This document shows, piece after piece, positions 45,062 through 55,348 of a DNA stretch of 64,000 nucleotides. Both the position numbers and the translations under genes were made by a program. The number at the start of each line of letters is the position of its first letter. Position 1 is the first letter of the stretch. The stretch comes from Gelatoporia subvermispora B (taxonomy: Eukaryota; Basidiomycota; Agaricomycetes; Polyporales; Gelatoporiaceae): positions 1,846,693 to 1,910,692 of the forward strand of contig KB445795.1 in NCBI GenBank assembly GCA_000320605.2, written 5' to 3'. The notes below the pieces were generated by a model. That model ran no database searches and was not told where the DNA came from. It saw only the letters and a program-made list of their open reading frames with translations.

Positions 45062-46317
45062 TTAGTATCTCCGCCTTCCCGGAGAACGTGATCGTTCACG
45101 CCGCCTATCGCTGCACATAGACGAGTCAACGAAGAGTGTTTAGCGTGTAACAAGATGAGTGCTTACTCGTAACGAGAAGAATGTCTGTCGTAGCCTCTGT
45201 CGCGGTCACGGTAGTCATCACGGGTTGAACGGAAGTCACGGTCCCCAGAGCCTCGTAGCGGAGGACCGCCGGCCACTGGTGGCGTTCCGCTACTTGCAGG
45301 TCCTGCTGACGGTGCGGACGAAGGAGGCGGCATTTTGCGCTTCTCCCGCTCCTCTTTGAACTTGGCTAACATGTTGCGCAGCTCATGGTAGCCAAGATGC
45401 ATCTAAAGAAAGCTTGAGCAAGTTATTCAACGAGACTGATTCGATGACTCGCCTTTCCACCGAAATGGTCTGCAAGACGACGATCGGAATCGAGAACAGA
45501 CAAGTACGCGCCGCAAACATCGCACACTCGCAGTTTTTGGTGACCAGAGGCACCAGACGTGTCAGTGAGCTGTTGTAGCTCGCGCTTTGGGGACGATGTA
45601 TTAGTGCGGGTCTGTAGTCACTGAGCAACTCAGACTCACCTCTTTGTCCGCCTTCTCGCTCTTCAGCGCTTCAATCGCAGCCATCTCCCTCATCGATTCA
45701 TCCACCTTTCCTTGCTCGCCCAAGGTTTCAATCTTCTCAGTGCCACCCTGAATAGCCAGCTCGATCTCGGCAATTTCCCTCATCTGTGGAGGGTACCCGT
45801 TAGTAATAATAGCTGAAGCATCCGCTGGTCAACGCACCAAGTTGGTAGTCTTTGCATTCTCCTCTGGAGTCTTCTCTAACCTCCTATGCGCAGAACGGAT
45901 TCTGCGGTCGCACTCGTCAACGAAGGCGAAGATGTTGGATTCATATTCCATCTGGAAACGTTGGAAGATAGGGTCGCTGGGGTTTGCCTCCTGTGCTTGT
46001 TGGAACTCGGTCTTCAAGCGCTCGGTATGTGATTTGGGGCATGCGCCGAGGTCCATTTTCTACGTTGCGTCAGGCATAATTCATTGGCATGCAACACTCA
46101 GAGACTCACCGTGTTAGTGAAGAGTGTGTGAGGGCAAGTACCACACAGGAAATTCCTGCAAACCTTCTCGTCGGACCATGTGAGGTTGGCATTTGCGACA
46201 CCCATAGCCTCCGGACCCATCATTTGCTGGGTAATAGATGTTAGCAAAACAAACATTAGAAACGGGATCACCACATACCTCCAAGAGCTTGCGCTGCATC
46301 TCTGCTAGGCGGCCCAT
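45062..46317 (-). CDS. LUC7: U1 snRNP splicing factor Luc7
   Basis: Component of the U1 snRNP that helps select 5' splice sites. From ATG 46317 the product reads MGRLAEMQRKLLEMMGPEA. The first zinc finger (CCCH) lies in CRNFLCGTCPHTLFTNTKMD plus ACPKSH, the second (C2H2) in CDVCGAYLSVLDSDRRLADH plus FGGKMH. Between them is the long helix KTEFQQAQEANP..EKTPEENAKTTNLMREIAEIE. The C-terminus is Arg/Asp/Ser-rich (RDYRDRDRGYDR and RERSRSPGRRRY) and ends at TAA 45062-45064. Full length for the fungal family. Confidence 0.95.
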
Positions 46318-46468
46318 TTTCGATTGAATAGCAGGGTGAACGGTAGATTAGAAATAGGTTACTTGAACTTATCGGCAGACGAGGAATGCTTTCGAGGAGG
46401 TGGCGCAGGCGAGCGACTACTGATGTCTATTTGTGATTATTTGGATGTCGGGGCGCTGTGGCGGGCGA

Positions 46469-47284
46469 ACGCAGCCAGGACCCCGGCATACCCCACATGA
46501 TGTTGGATCCTGGTGCGGACAAAAATGGGGGTCAAAATGGGCCAAGGTAGGATCGTCATGCGGACAAAAATGGCCAAGATACGGACCTAAGTTCGATATT
46601 TTGCGCGGGTAAAAGTGGACTAGGGAGGGCAAGGTGAGATCCTGGTGCGGGCAAAATCGGCCCCGCGCGGCAGCGCGGCCGACGCGACATACCTGCTTGG
46701 ATGTCTACCCAAAACGAGCCAACGCGCTGAAGGACCCGCATATGTACGTTCACTTCGATGTTTACCTCGCTGGATGAATTTATGGAAATAACCCTTCCGT
46801 ATCTACCTGAGATATCGTGCTCTCCGGCTGCCACGTAATGTGTCTCGGTCGGCTACCGGCTAACTATACAACTATCAGATAGTCAAACTCAAAAGGGAGT
46901 ATAATACAGCGCCAACGAGCTCCGGATGCGAATAGTAGCAGGAATCACGCCTGATGATGTTCTGAGCTGAGCTTCCGCTGCTGTAATTGCTTTGCAATTC
47001 TACAATTCGATGTTCACGACGCTAATTGCGCTCTGGGAGGCCGGAAAAGTGGTAGATCTTGTTCTTCTCGGTATTCCGGATGCAGAGAAATTTCTTCAGA
47101 ATTATATCTATTTTGGGCGATTTTTTGAGGTTAGATCCGTAATGCGGACAAAAGCGACCCCCGCAGGGGTCAAGTGGATCCTGGTGCGGACAAAAACGGG
47201 CCAAATTTGTGCGGGTAAAATTGGCCAAAACCAGGGGTTGTCGGATCCAACATCTAAGGGGATATGCCTGGGTCCTACGCAGCC
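46469..47284. repeat. 8-bp target-site duplication
   Basis: ACGCAGCC occurs at 46469-46476 and at 47277-47284 in the same orientation, abutting the two ends of the inverted-repeat element. Eight bases is the duplication length made by hAT-type transposases. Confidence 0.75.
46477..47276. mobile_element. 800-bp non-autonomous DNA transposon (MITE-like, probably hAT)
   Basis: The ends are inverted repeats: 46477-46510 (starting AGGACCC, ending TTGGATCC) and 47243-47276 (starting GGATCCAA, ending GGGTCCT). By my count 28 of 34 positions match after reverse complement. A perfect 8-bp direct repeat flanks it. Inside each end are subterminal repeats of the word GCGG(A/G)(C/T)AAAA in one orientation: starts at 46515, 46560, 46605 and 46647 on the left (spacing 41-45 bases), and 47144, 47186 and 47211 on the right. 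No transposase or other long frame is present, so it would depend on an autonomous relative. Superfamily call rests on the 8-bp duplication; I cannot check for other copies. Confidence 0.8.
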
Positions 47285-47642
47285 TGCCAGGCGTGCGAGC
47301 TCGTGGGAGCCGGCGAACTAGCTGTGGTCACGAATTGACCGAGCCAAGGACGACAAAGGCATCGCAACCAACTTTTGCGTTCCGTGTATTAAGAGTATGC
47401 ATATGACGAAATCTAGATTTCCATGAATGAAAATTATACATTATCTATGTTGAACAGTGCATCTGAGCTGTTGACTACATACAACATACATGCGTCGTGA
47501 ACTGGGCAGGCTAAAAGCATCGACAAAGCAAGAAAGATCACTAACGAACAGAACAAGAATGCATTTACACTTAGAGTTTTTTTTCGTTTGCCAAGGAAAA
47601 AATGCTCAAGGTGTGTCAAGAAGACGACGAATCACGAAACCG

Positions 47643-49655
47643 TCACGAAGTTTGAGAGGGCTGACCCCTACCTCGGCCTCGACCCCTACCTCTACCACGA
47701 CCTCTGCCTCTACCTTCCTTGGGTGAAGGTTGACTCTCCTCCCCATTAAGTGTCGGGGAAACACGCATGCGAGATTGGCTGGAATTGCCCTGGGGCGCAG
47801 TAGGGATTGTTGAAGCCTTGTCTAAGTTCGGCCTGCGATAAGGTCGACGGGAGTACTGGCCGCGGCCACGATGAGGCCTGCCATTGATTCCGACGGGTTC
47901 GTCCAATCCGGTGGGGACCTTGTGTTCATTTTTTGACGTAGAAGACGTAGATTCAACTGTAGACGCCCGGGACTCGTGCGTGATAGGTGCGCTTGCCGCC
48001 TGTGAGCGTTCCTTAGAATCGAGTGATGTTTCCAGACAAGTCATATGGATAGGCTTCGGAGATGTGATGTTTCCAAAAGTCATCAGCAGACTTCGGATTT
48101 CTTCCTGGAGAGATTCATCCTGCTTCGGCGCTGAAGTCGCAAGTATGGCCGACGTGCCAACGTTTGAGGTGATGAGCTTCCACGCATCATTGATCTCTTG
48201 TTCATTTGCTAACTTGTTGTCAAGGATCATCCAAATCATCTCTGGCTTCCTAGTATCCATGGCAAGTCCTAAGAGAGCTCTTCCTCCAGGCGTAGAGTAG
48301 ATGCCCCAGTGATCTGAATCGCCAGGAGGATAGGCGTCGAAGAAGTACCGAAGTATGGTGCTGTGCCCTCGCTGCAAAGCAACGTGAAATGCCGTAAAGC
48401 CTTGGGTGTCTCGTTCCTCCGGATCAGCACCTACAAAGACCAAATTTCAGTATTGACAACGGGACAGTAAACATGGGTACAGACTATGGGTATCAAGCCA
48501 CTTGACTAACTCCACGTCTCCATTCCTTGCTGCGATGTGCATCAAAGTTTCGAGCGGCTCACTGGGAAGCGGTTGCACGTATTCCTCAGATCCCTTCCTC
48601 ACCTCGCCACCATTGACATCGACATTCTCTTCCCAAACTGCCTTCTTCACTCTTACCGAGTCGTCCCGTCTGGCTGCTGCGAAAGCCTCCGAGCGTAGTT
48701 TCTGGGTTCGCCGCTGCTGATCTCGTGCCTTTTGCTCGGCAGACTTTCGGTTTGCTTCTGCTTGAGCCTTTTTGGTCTGAGACTTCTCTTCTCGCCGTTT
48801 CTCCGCCGCTTTCATCTCTGGATATATCGTACGCACTGCGCTCACGTGGGGTCACGAAATCGAAGACGTACCCTTCCGTCGTTCTTCCTCTTGTTGGGCC
48901 TTTCTGGCTGCCTCCTCCCTGGCACGGCGGGCCTGTGCTTCTTCCTGTTCTTCGCGTACACGCCGCATGCGGGCTTGCTGCTGCTCAGCAGTTTCTGGTG
49001 CAGTTTCCCGACGAAACTGTTGACCTGTGCGTATGGTACGGTCAGTATTGGAAGATGCACGAGTCGGCGGACACATACGCATGTGACCAGGATGACTGGG
49101 GTGTCCTCTCATTATGTCTTCAAACATCCACCTGCACGATTGTTCCATATAGCCACTTGGGACATCTGGCATAAGACTCACATGTAGAACGCGAAGTCTT
49201 CCTCCGAGTCGAGATCGTAATTATCGTCGTAGTATTCATCATCGTCATAGTCATCGTATTCATCATAAATATCGTACTGGTCTGGATAGGCCTGAAAAGG
49301 ATGCGTATACGGACCGCCACCGGTAGGGCCGGCTGACCTATCCAGGTGTTTCAACAGAACATTGTAAGCCTCGCTGATTCTCTGGAATTGCCCTGTAGCA
49401 TCAATATTTCCAGGATTCTTGTCAGGATGTGTCTTCAGTGCCAGCTACAATGCTCATCAGTTGATCATCGAGGTCGGAGGGGTGAACGCAACGCGTTACC
49501 TGTTTGTAGGTATTCCTAACAAGCTCTAAAGACGCGCCCTTAAGAATGCCAATCGTCAGCGCATCAGCGACGCCACTTTGGTCACAGCTAAGACATGCCT
49601 GTTCAACACCTAGAACATCGTACGCCTCGGAGACAGTGGAATGCTTGGGGGGCAT
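47643..49655 (-). CDS. J-domain and ankyrin-repeat protein with RG-rich tail
   Basis: A co-chaperone-like protein. ATG 49655 opens MPPKHSTVSEAYDVLGVEQ. Removing a GC-AG intron (49539-49598) gives GASLELVRNTYKQ, then LALKTHPDKNPGN with the HPD that activates Hsp70, then FQRISEAYNVLLKHLDRS. An acidic Asp/Tyr run (YDEYDDYDDDEYYDDNYDLD) and a long Glu/Arg/Gln coiled coil follow. Ankyrin-type repeats come next (ETLMHIAARNGDVELVKWLD; RDTQGFTAFHVALQRGHSTI; GRALLGLAMDTRKPEMIWMI). The C-terminus is Ser/Pro-rich and finishes with about ten Gly-Arg pairs, an RNA-binding style tail, at stop 47643. A J-domain fused to ankyrin repeats occurs in fungi, but I know no defined role. Confidence 0.85.
49539..49598 (-). 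other. 60-nt GC-AG intron, in frame and stop-free
   Basis: The donor is CAG/GCATGT and the acceptor CTTAAG/GGC, with a GCTGACG branch-like word inside. Its length is a multiple of three and it has no stop, so retention would insert 20 residues between helices I and II of the J-domain. Removing it gives the expected contiguous LGVEQGASLELVRNTYK. Confidence 0.65.
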
Positions 49656-50820
49656 GTTGTCAAAAGGCAAGTGGCAAGAAGCCGGAGATCGCGCAAAACG
49701 CGTCTACGTAAATGTAGGCGCCCCGACGCGGAGTCCTCATTGTAACTTGCATTGTGTCCGTCGCTTACCCATTAGGGCGCTTATTTGATGTTGTGGCCAC
49801 AACGTTAGCCGAGTGACGCCAGTGGCGTGAGGCAAGGAGTTGACAAGCATTTATTTACAGGCAAACCGAAGTAAATATGGTCTTGTTGCTTGCACTCACG
49901 ATATTGCAATTTGCGAGAGTGCAACAGAAGCGTCTTCCGTGATCGCGCAGCAAAGTGTATCGTACATACTCAGTCCTAGTCAACCTTCGTCCCCATTCCG
50001 CTGACAGCGAGTTCCATTTCAATAGAGAATTTTGGAAAAAACGGCTTCATGTCACGTGCTGATTCCGCAGCACGCTCTAACCTTCACAGGAAACAATTGG
50101 AGGAGATGTGATCGTCACAGCTCCACCGAATATTCAGATTCCCGATTCCCAGCCATGTCGCACTGTTGCGCCCGCATTTCTACTCAGGGCTCAGTTTCTG
50201 AAATGCGGTTTTTGAAAGTACTGTTAGAGGTTATGCAGACTACCCGTGGGCCGTATATCGAGAGCATAGACGAGGGACAAGGTTAGTGAGGCGAGCGGTC
50301 GCTCTAGGTGTCTAGGCGTCTCAATGTGGGGTTGCGGAGCACATCCTAGCACATCGAGAGATCCTTCGCACAATCTCGTCACCTGATGTTTGGTTTGCTC
50401 CGAAAGTAAACAGGTGTGCCTGAAGGTAAAATTTCTAAAAGTCTCTATTGAAATGGAACTCGCTGGAAGTTAACAATTACAAATATACAAGTGTACCCAG
50501 GACACGTGTTTAACAGAAGCGGTCACTGACAAAGACATCAGGGATCTACTGCTTTAGAAGAATGCTGCAGACATCCTACCTCTTTAATTTGGACCGGCGA
50601 TCTAGCAATGCTTCTGCTAAACGGCCCTCTTTACGGGCTTTCTTGAGCTGTTTTGAGGCAGTAATGAGAAGTCGGTTCTGCGCGTGGCAAAGTACTGAGG
50701 AGATGGCAGACCTGTTTCTTATCGTCTGCAGACGTTACAGATCTTCCGGCACCCCATGCTTGATACATTTTGCTGCGAAGTGTTCTTAGAATCCCGAAGG
50801 TTCGGTGAATGCTGTGTCAC
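49656..50820. other. intergenic, 1.2 kb
   Basis: The promoter of the J-domain gene should be at the left end and the 3' flank of FRG1 at the right. Open frames here are short and nondescript. Nothing else is seen. Confidence 0.45.
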
Positions 50821-51537
50821 TCACTTAGTACTAGCCTCATCAACCTTCGAATCATCTACCATACCCTCCTTCCGCTTTTTTTCCTCCTCATGCGCCTCCC
50901 GCTTGTATTTGCTCTGGATCTTCACCCAGAAGCGCTCCCGGAAGCCCACTTCCTCGCTATCCCCACGCAGCGCTAGCTGGCCTCCAGCAATCTCATCCAC
51001 GCTGAGGTACTTCTCGTAGATGTTCTGGAACGCGACCATACCATCCGGGAAGACCACCGGCGTCCACTCTTCCTGCGGTCCCCGAGCTTCGCGGTCCGCT
51101 GCTACCAGACCATGCTTATCGCACGACAGGAACTTGCCCTCGCCTGTTCCTGTTCGCAAGTTGATTGTAGGTGAGCCCGCAACACGCGTTGTCACCCACA
51201 CTTGTGATACCTCCGTTGGCTCACGCTCCAGTAGGCTCGGGTGCTCAGCGTCTTCGCATCTTTCCTTGTCTAGGGACTGTAAGATTATGCGCCCTCGAGT
51301 GGAATCGTATGTGATGACGATTGGTGAAGGGTCAGAAGGATGCACGATGAATGTGGGCCCGCGAATCTCGACCGCGTTCTCTAGTAGGACCCAGGTCTCG
51401 GGAGCCTCATCGTCCTCCTCCCTACGCCGCCGTCGGCTGCTCCCAGCGCCCTCGTCTTCGTCCTCCCTTCTTCGCTTCTTCCTTGTCTTCTCCCCCTTGA
51501 ATTTAAGCTTGGTCGATCGGACTTTGTCGGTAGACAT
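50821..51537 (-). CDS. FRG1: FRG1-like nuclear protein (beta-trefoil)
   Basis: A single-exon protein of 238 residues. The start MSTDKVRSTKLKFKGEK is the family N-terminus, followed by a nuclear-type basic and acidic patch (KKRRREDEDEGAGSSRRRRR). The fascin-like trefoil follows: WVLLENAVEIRGPTFIVHPS, then GKFLSCDKHGLVAADREARG, PQEEWTPVVFPDGMVAFQNI and YEKYLSVDEIAGGQLALRG. The C-terminus is charged (KREAHEEEKKRKEG). FRG1 in animals is nucleolar and linked to RNA processing and actin. Fungal copies are little studied. The family call is firm on these blocks. Confidence 0.88.
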   Translation of the reverse strand: MSTDKVRSTKLKFKGEKTRKKRRREDEDEGAGSSRRRRREEDDEAPETWVLLENAVEIRGPTFIVHPSDPSPIVITYDSTRGRIILQSLDKERCEDAEHPSLLEREPTEVSQVWVTTRVAGSPTINLRTGTGEGKFLSCDKHGLVAADREARGPQEEWTPVVFPDGMVAFQNIYEKYLSVDEIAGGQLALRGDSEEVGFRERFWVKIQSKYKREAHEEEKKRKEGMVDDSKVDEASTK

Positions 51538-51842
51538 TCGTAGTAGTGTTTGCGGTTGGAACTATTCAGATACAAGGACAACACAGATACGCTTGTCAAA
51601 TTTCCGGCGTTTGAGAGCAAGTAAAGAATGCTCTGAGATTGAGTCAAAGTCCAGAACCAGGAAACCCAGTAGCAGGTAGCGGGGCGATGCAAGTATAACG
51701 GCCAAGCGTCATCTGTGTGCGGGGCAGTAGGCGCCGGGTCATATGGGCGTCTAGAGACCGTGGGAGATTTGCATCTTTTGGTCGACCGCAGAGAGGTATC
51801 AACGACCCCGCCCCTCCGCCGATTTTCCTCAAGACCCTCAAG
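51538..51842. promoter_or_regulatory. divergent promoter, FRG1 / RPL26
   Basis: Only 305 bases separate the two divergent starts, so the strong ribosomal-protein promoter must share this space with FRG1. A C/G-rich tract directly precedes the RPL26 ATG. Confidence 0.55.
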
Positions 51843-52600
51843 ATGAAGTTCAACCCTGGTCAGTTCATGTCCTAACGCTCCCTGGCGACCTCCCCTGCTG
51901 CTGGAGCCCGAAAGAACGAATCTATTTGATGGAGATGGGCTGGATGGGCACCTGGAGGAGTGGATGTCGCTTGGGAGGGCTACTCTGCTCGGACTCGGAA
52001 TGCTGACGACTTGTCTGTTTCTGCTCGCTCTGACATGCAGACGTCTCCTCGTCCCGGCGCAAGTCGCGCAAGGCGCACTTCTCCGCGCCCTCGTCCGTCC
52101 GCAGGAAGATCATGTCTTCTGCCCTCTCTCGGGAGCTCCGGGGCAAGTACAACGTACGTCTCGCATCACCTCTGGCCGGATTAACGAGAGGTGGTCTCAC
52201 GCCGAGAATAGACCCGGTCAGTACCCATCCGCAAGGACGACGAGGTCCGCATTGTCCGGGGCAAGTACAAGGGTCGGGAGGGCAAGGTCACCCAGGTGTA
52301 CCGCAAGAAGTGGGTCATCCACGTTGAACGGGTTCAGCGTGACAAGTCGAACGGTGCGACTGTTCCCATCGGCATCCACCCCTCGAACGTCGTCGTCACG
52401 ACTATCAAGCTCGACAAGGACAGGTGTGTCTAAATAGTAGGCAAGTTACTCATAATGCATGCTCATTGCCCAATAGGCGAGCAATCCTTGAGCGCAAGGA
52501 CCGCAAGAAGAGCAGCGCCGCTGGTGAGGACGTGGAGATGGTTGACGTGCGTAATCAACATCTTCTAAATATGCTGATTATCTGACTGCTTTAACAGTAA
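51843..52600 (+). CDS. RPL26: 60S ribosomal protein L26 (uL24)
   Basis: Large-subunit protein with a KOW motif. ATG 51843 gives MKFNP, and an intron follows within codon 6. The next exon reads [20 protein letters not shown] and [18 protein letters not shown]. After the second intron (acceptor GAGAATAG) comes [20 protein letters not shown], then [20 protein letters not shown] and [21 protein letters not shown] third intron follows KDR, then [20 protein letters not shown]. After MVD a fourth intron (donor GTGCGT) leads to an exon that begins with TAA at 52598-52600, so the stop codon alone opens the last exon. Reading through instead would add about 14 residues before TGA. Very early first intron and length are usual for ribosomal genes. 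Confidence 0.95.
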
Positions 52601-52885
52601 ATATCTCCACTTTCCGTTTGTTGCTATCTTGTTCCCTCTTCGTCTCGCTGTCGCTTCGTATTGCCAAAATACTCCACATGTATGTATGCGCATACGCACA
52701 TGTTATGCACCATGGGCTGCTGGCCGTTCACCCCAACGAGGCCAACCACACTCACAGGATCACCTCCGATTTGCGCATAGTAACTGTGGTTATCCAAAAT
52801 GGATGAACGTGATGGGTATGCTATTGTGACAGTTGGAATATGATGTCCATCCGAGCTTGCATCAAAGAGACAAGTGCAGAGTTTC

Positions 52886-53855
52886 CTAGAAAATGACGTC
52901 CTCATCTTTGCTGCTGAGCAAATCGCCTGCACTCTCGGTAGCGTCGTCAGAGTGCTGTTCAACGACTGTGGTGGCCGATTGCGCCAGCGCTTGCTTCTGT
53001 ACCTCAGCAGCTTCCGCATCACGTTTTTTCTTGCCCTGCACTTTCTTCAATCTGGTATGTGATGTCCACCTCATAAGAACCATATATAGCAGAATGCACT
53101 GGATTACGCGCCTGAAGAATTCCTCACGATCCATCTCGTCCAATTCACTCGTAATATACTTGATCGTGTTCTCTAGACGTGGTATTACGACGTGTTCGAT
53201 AGCGTTCACTCGGCGATTGGTTGCCCGGATAACTTCATCGAGTATCATGAACGCGGTTTGCAGGGAGGCAAGTTCTACCAAGGTTTCGACCGCCTTGGCA
53301 TACACCTCTTTGGAACGCTGCACTTGTTGACCGCCGCGACCTAGACCGGTGAGGTTGAAGTCTGCCGTGTAAAGTCGAGCACATGTGACTGAGCGAGGCA
53401 GCAATTTGGATATCGATATCGAGGAGTACGTACCCGATCCCTGTACGCGATCGACCTCGAAAGCGGGAAGAACGACGCCAGACACATTCTCTTGCTTGGC
53501 TTTTACTCTGAAGGACGCAGTCTTCGCTTGCTCCTGAACGAGGTAGGATATGTCTCCAGTGGCGTAGGCAACCTCTGCGAGGGAGAAGGACGCGAGCTGC
53601 ATTACACGGCCCATCTTGCGTTTGGCCTACATCAGGTTGAGCACAACACAATCCCATTGGTGAAGTGTAGCGAGAAGTAATGGAAAGCCATGTTTACAGG
53701 AGCTTTGGAGCGGATATGAGCGATTATACACGCACTTCATCGACCTTGCGGAGAATGGCACGGAAGCGGGTCGTGAGCGCATCCCGCTTCTTGGCCAACA
53801 GAGAGTGCCCCGTCTGCGCGCCCTTCAGACGGAGTTTCGTGTTTGTCAACGCCAT
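52886..53855 (-). CDS. VMA8: V-type proton ATPase subunit D
   Basis: Central-stalk subunit of the V1 sector of the vacuolar proton pump. ATG 53855 opens [20 protein letters not shown], followed by [20 protein letters not shown], the conserved N-terminal coil. After an intron comes [20 protein letters not shown] and [20 protein letters not shown]. The C-terminal coil has [20 protein letters not shown] and [20 protein letters not shown]. An intron separates [10 protein letters not shown] from [21 protein letters not shown] Ser/Glu-rich tail ends DEDVIF near 52886. All landmark blocks are present and the length is normal. Confidence 0.96.
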
Positions 53856-54034
53856 TCTAGTGGGAAAGACACTTTCACGAGGACCTGTCCCGGACATTGC
53901 AGTGAGTCGGGTGTGGGGCGAAGCAAGACAGACGAAGACGAGATGCTAATGGCGACCACCGCACAGCGGATCGGCCTACTGATGTCAAGAGAGCCTTTCC
54001 GATGTGTATTATATTCTGAGAGATGTTCTGCAAC

Positions 54035-54117
54035 GCCGGGATAGCTCAGCTGGGAGAGCAACAGACTGAAGCCAATCGGCCTTCTGGAGGTCCCGTGTTC
54101 AATCCACGGTCCTGGCA
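54035..54117 (+). tRNA. tRNA-Phe (anticodon GAA), with a 10-nt intron
   Basis: The arms fold by eye: acceptor GCCGGGA with TCCTGGC (one G-U pair), D stem GCTC/GAGC, anticodon stem ACAGA with TCTGG (the outer pair is A-G), anticodon GAA at 54068-54070, T arm CCGTG-TTCAATC-CACGG, discriminator A. The intron is 54072-54081, in the usual place one base after the anticodon. A- and B-box words (TAGCTCAGCTGGG; GTTCAATCC) are in place. It lies about 180 bp upstream of the V-ATPase D start and 70 bp from the HIBADH stop. Confidence 0.9.
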
Positions 54118-54188
54118 TTACATTTTGCATTTTGTCCTGGAGCATAGAAGTTTGTATGTAGTTCAACTTGCCCCCGTCCCCTACGCTA

Positions 54189-55348
54189 TTATCTGCTCTT
54201 CGCGTTCCCTGCCATACGCAGGTATCGATATACAGATGAGAAATCTTTGCTAGCTAGTTCCGGGTCCTCCTGTACCACGTTGGCGTAGATCTCCTGTGCT
54301 ACCTCGCCAATAGGAAGTGGGCTTCCCACAGATTGCGCGATATCTTTCGCTAATCCCATATCCTAGGAAAGGCACATCAGCGCTATGTAAATTTGCATCT
54401 AGTACTTACATTACCTTCAGCATTAGTGACGTTGCAAATCCACCCTCGTAGTCGCGCTCGCATGGAGGCGACTTCTCTGGGACCGCACCCGGGACGGGAT
54501 TGTTTGTGGAGCACGCCCAGCATGCACCAGTTGAGCTGTTAATTACAGCGGCAAGCACCTGCGAATCGAGCCCGAGCTTTTGACCCAGTAACATTGCTTC
54601 TGCAACGACAATCTGCTGCACGCCAAGCACGAGGTTGTTACATATCTTTGCCACCAGGCCAGCTCCAGACGATCCACAGTAGATGATCTTCTGTCCCATA
54701 TGGGAGAGTACAGGGGACGCGAGCTTAAAGGCTGCGCTTGTACCACCCACGAGGAAACTCAGTGTGCCCGCTTTAGCTCCCGACACACCGCCGGACACTG
54801 GCGCATCTACCATGATGGCACCCGTCTTTGTGACCTGGACCGCAATTTGCCGTGCAACCTCTACGTCCAGCGTAGTTGAGTCGATGCATAGAGTTGTTCT
54901 CGCAGATTCCGGAGACAGCTTCATCAGTGCGGGAATAATGCCGCCCTCCTCAGTGTACACATTCCTGACATGGGGAGAAGACGGAAGCATCGTGACCAGT
55001 GTACCAGCTGCCGCTGCGACCCTACATGAAACGTCGACATTTCGCCGAGTGAATACTAATAGCTCTAGCTAGCATGCAAGACAAGACTCACTCCGCAGGC
55101 GTACCCAAGACGTCTACCTTCGCCCCCGGGAACTGGCCCCCAATGTTCCGCACGAAATGCTCTGCGACCTCCTGTCGCGCGTCGCATACTACAAAACGCG
55201 CGCTGCCTCCGCTCTCGACGAGCGTTCGCGAGAAGAGGTTGTAGGCCATCTCGGAGCCCATGCGTCCCAGGCCAACAAAACCTAGCGTATGCGGCCGGTA
55301 TACGGCGGAGGATGAGAAGGCTTGCAGCAGGCGTATTGTGGGCTTCAT
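54189..55348 (-). CDS. 3-hydroxyisobutyrate dehydrogenase, mitochondrial
   Basis: NAD-dependent enzyme of valine breakdown that oxidises 3-hydroxyisobutyrate to methylmalonate semialdehyde. ATG 55348 starts a basic, Ser-rich presequence (MKPTIRLLQAFSSSAVYR). Then comes the Rossmann motif LGFVGLGRMGSEMAYNL, then GTLVTMLPSSPHVRNVYTEE, CIDSTTLDVEVARQIA, and the substrate loop MVDAPVSGGVSGAKAGTLSF. GAGLVAKICNNLVLGVQQIV holds the catalytic Lys. The C-terminus reads MGLAKDIAQSVGSPLPIGEV and ends at TAA 54189-54191. Two introns are placed by eye: after TPAE near 55085, and near 54360-54410 before DMGLAKD. Confidence 0.94.

Larger units (their letters stand above)
46318..47642. other. intergenic region carrying a DNA transposon
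   Basis: No host gene is seen between LUC7 and the J-domain gene. The middle is occupied by the 800-bp element at 46477-47276. The rest (about 160 bases left and 370 right) shows no motif I could name. Confidence 0.6.

Noticed and set aside
47500..47730. Microsatellite at the 3' end of the J-domain gene
   Set aside because: The GAGGT/CCTCGA-rich tract is the coding sequence of the Gly-Arg tail, not a free-standing repeat.
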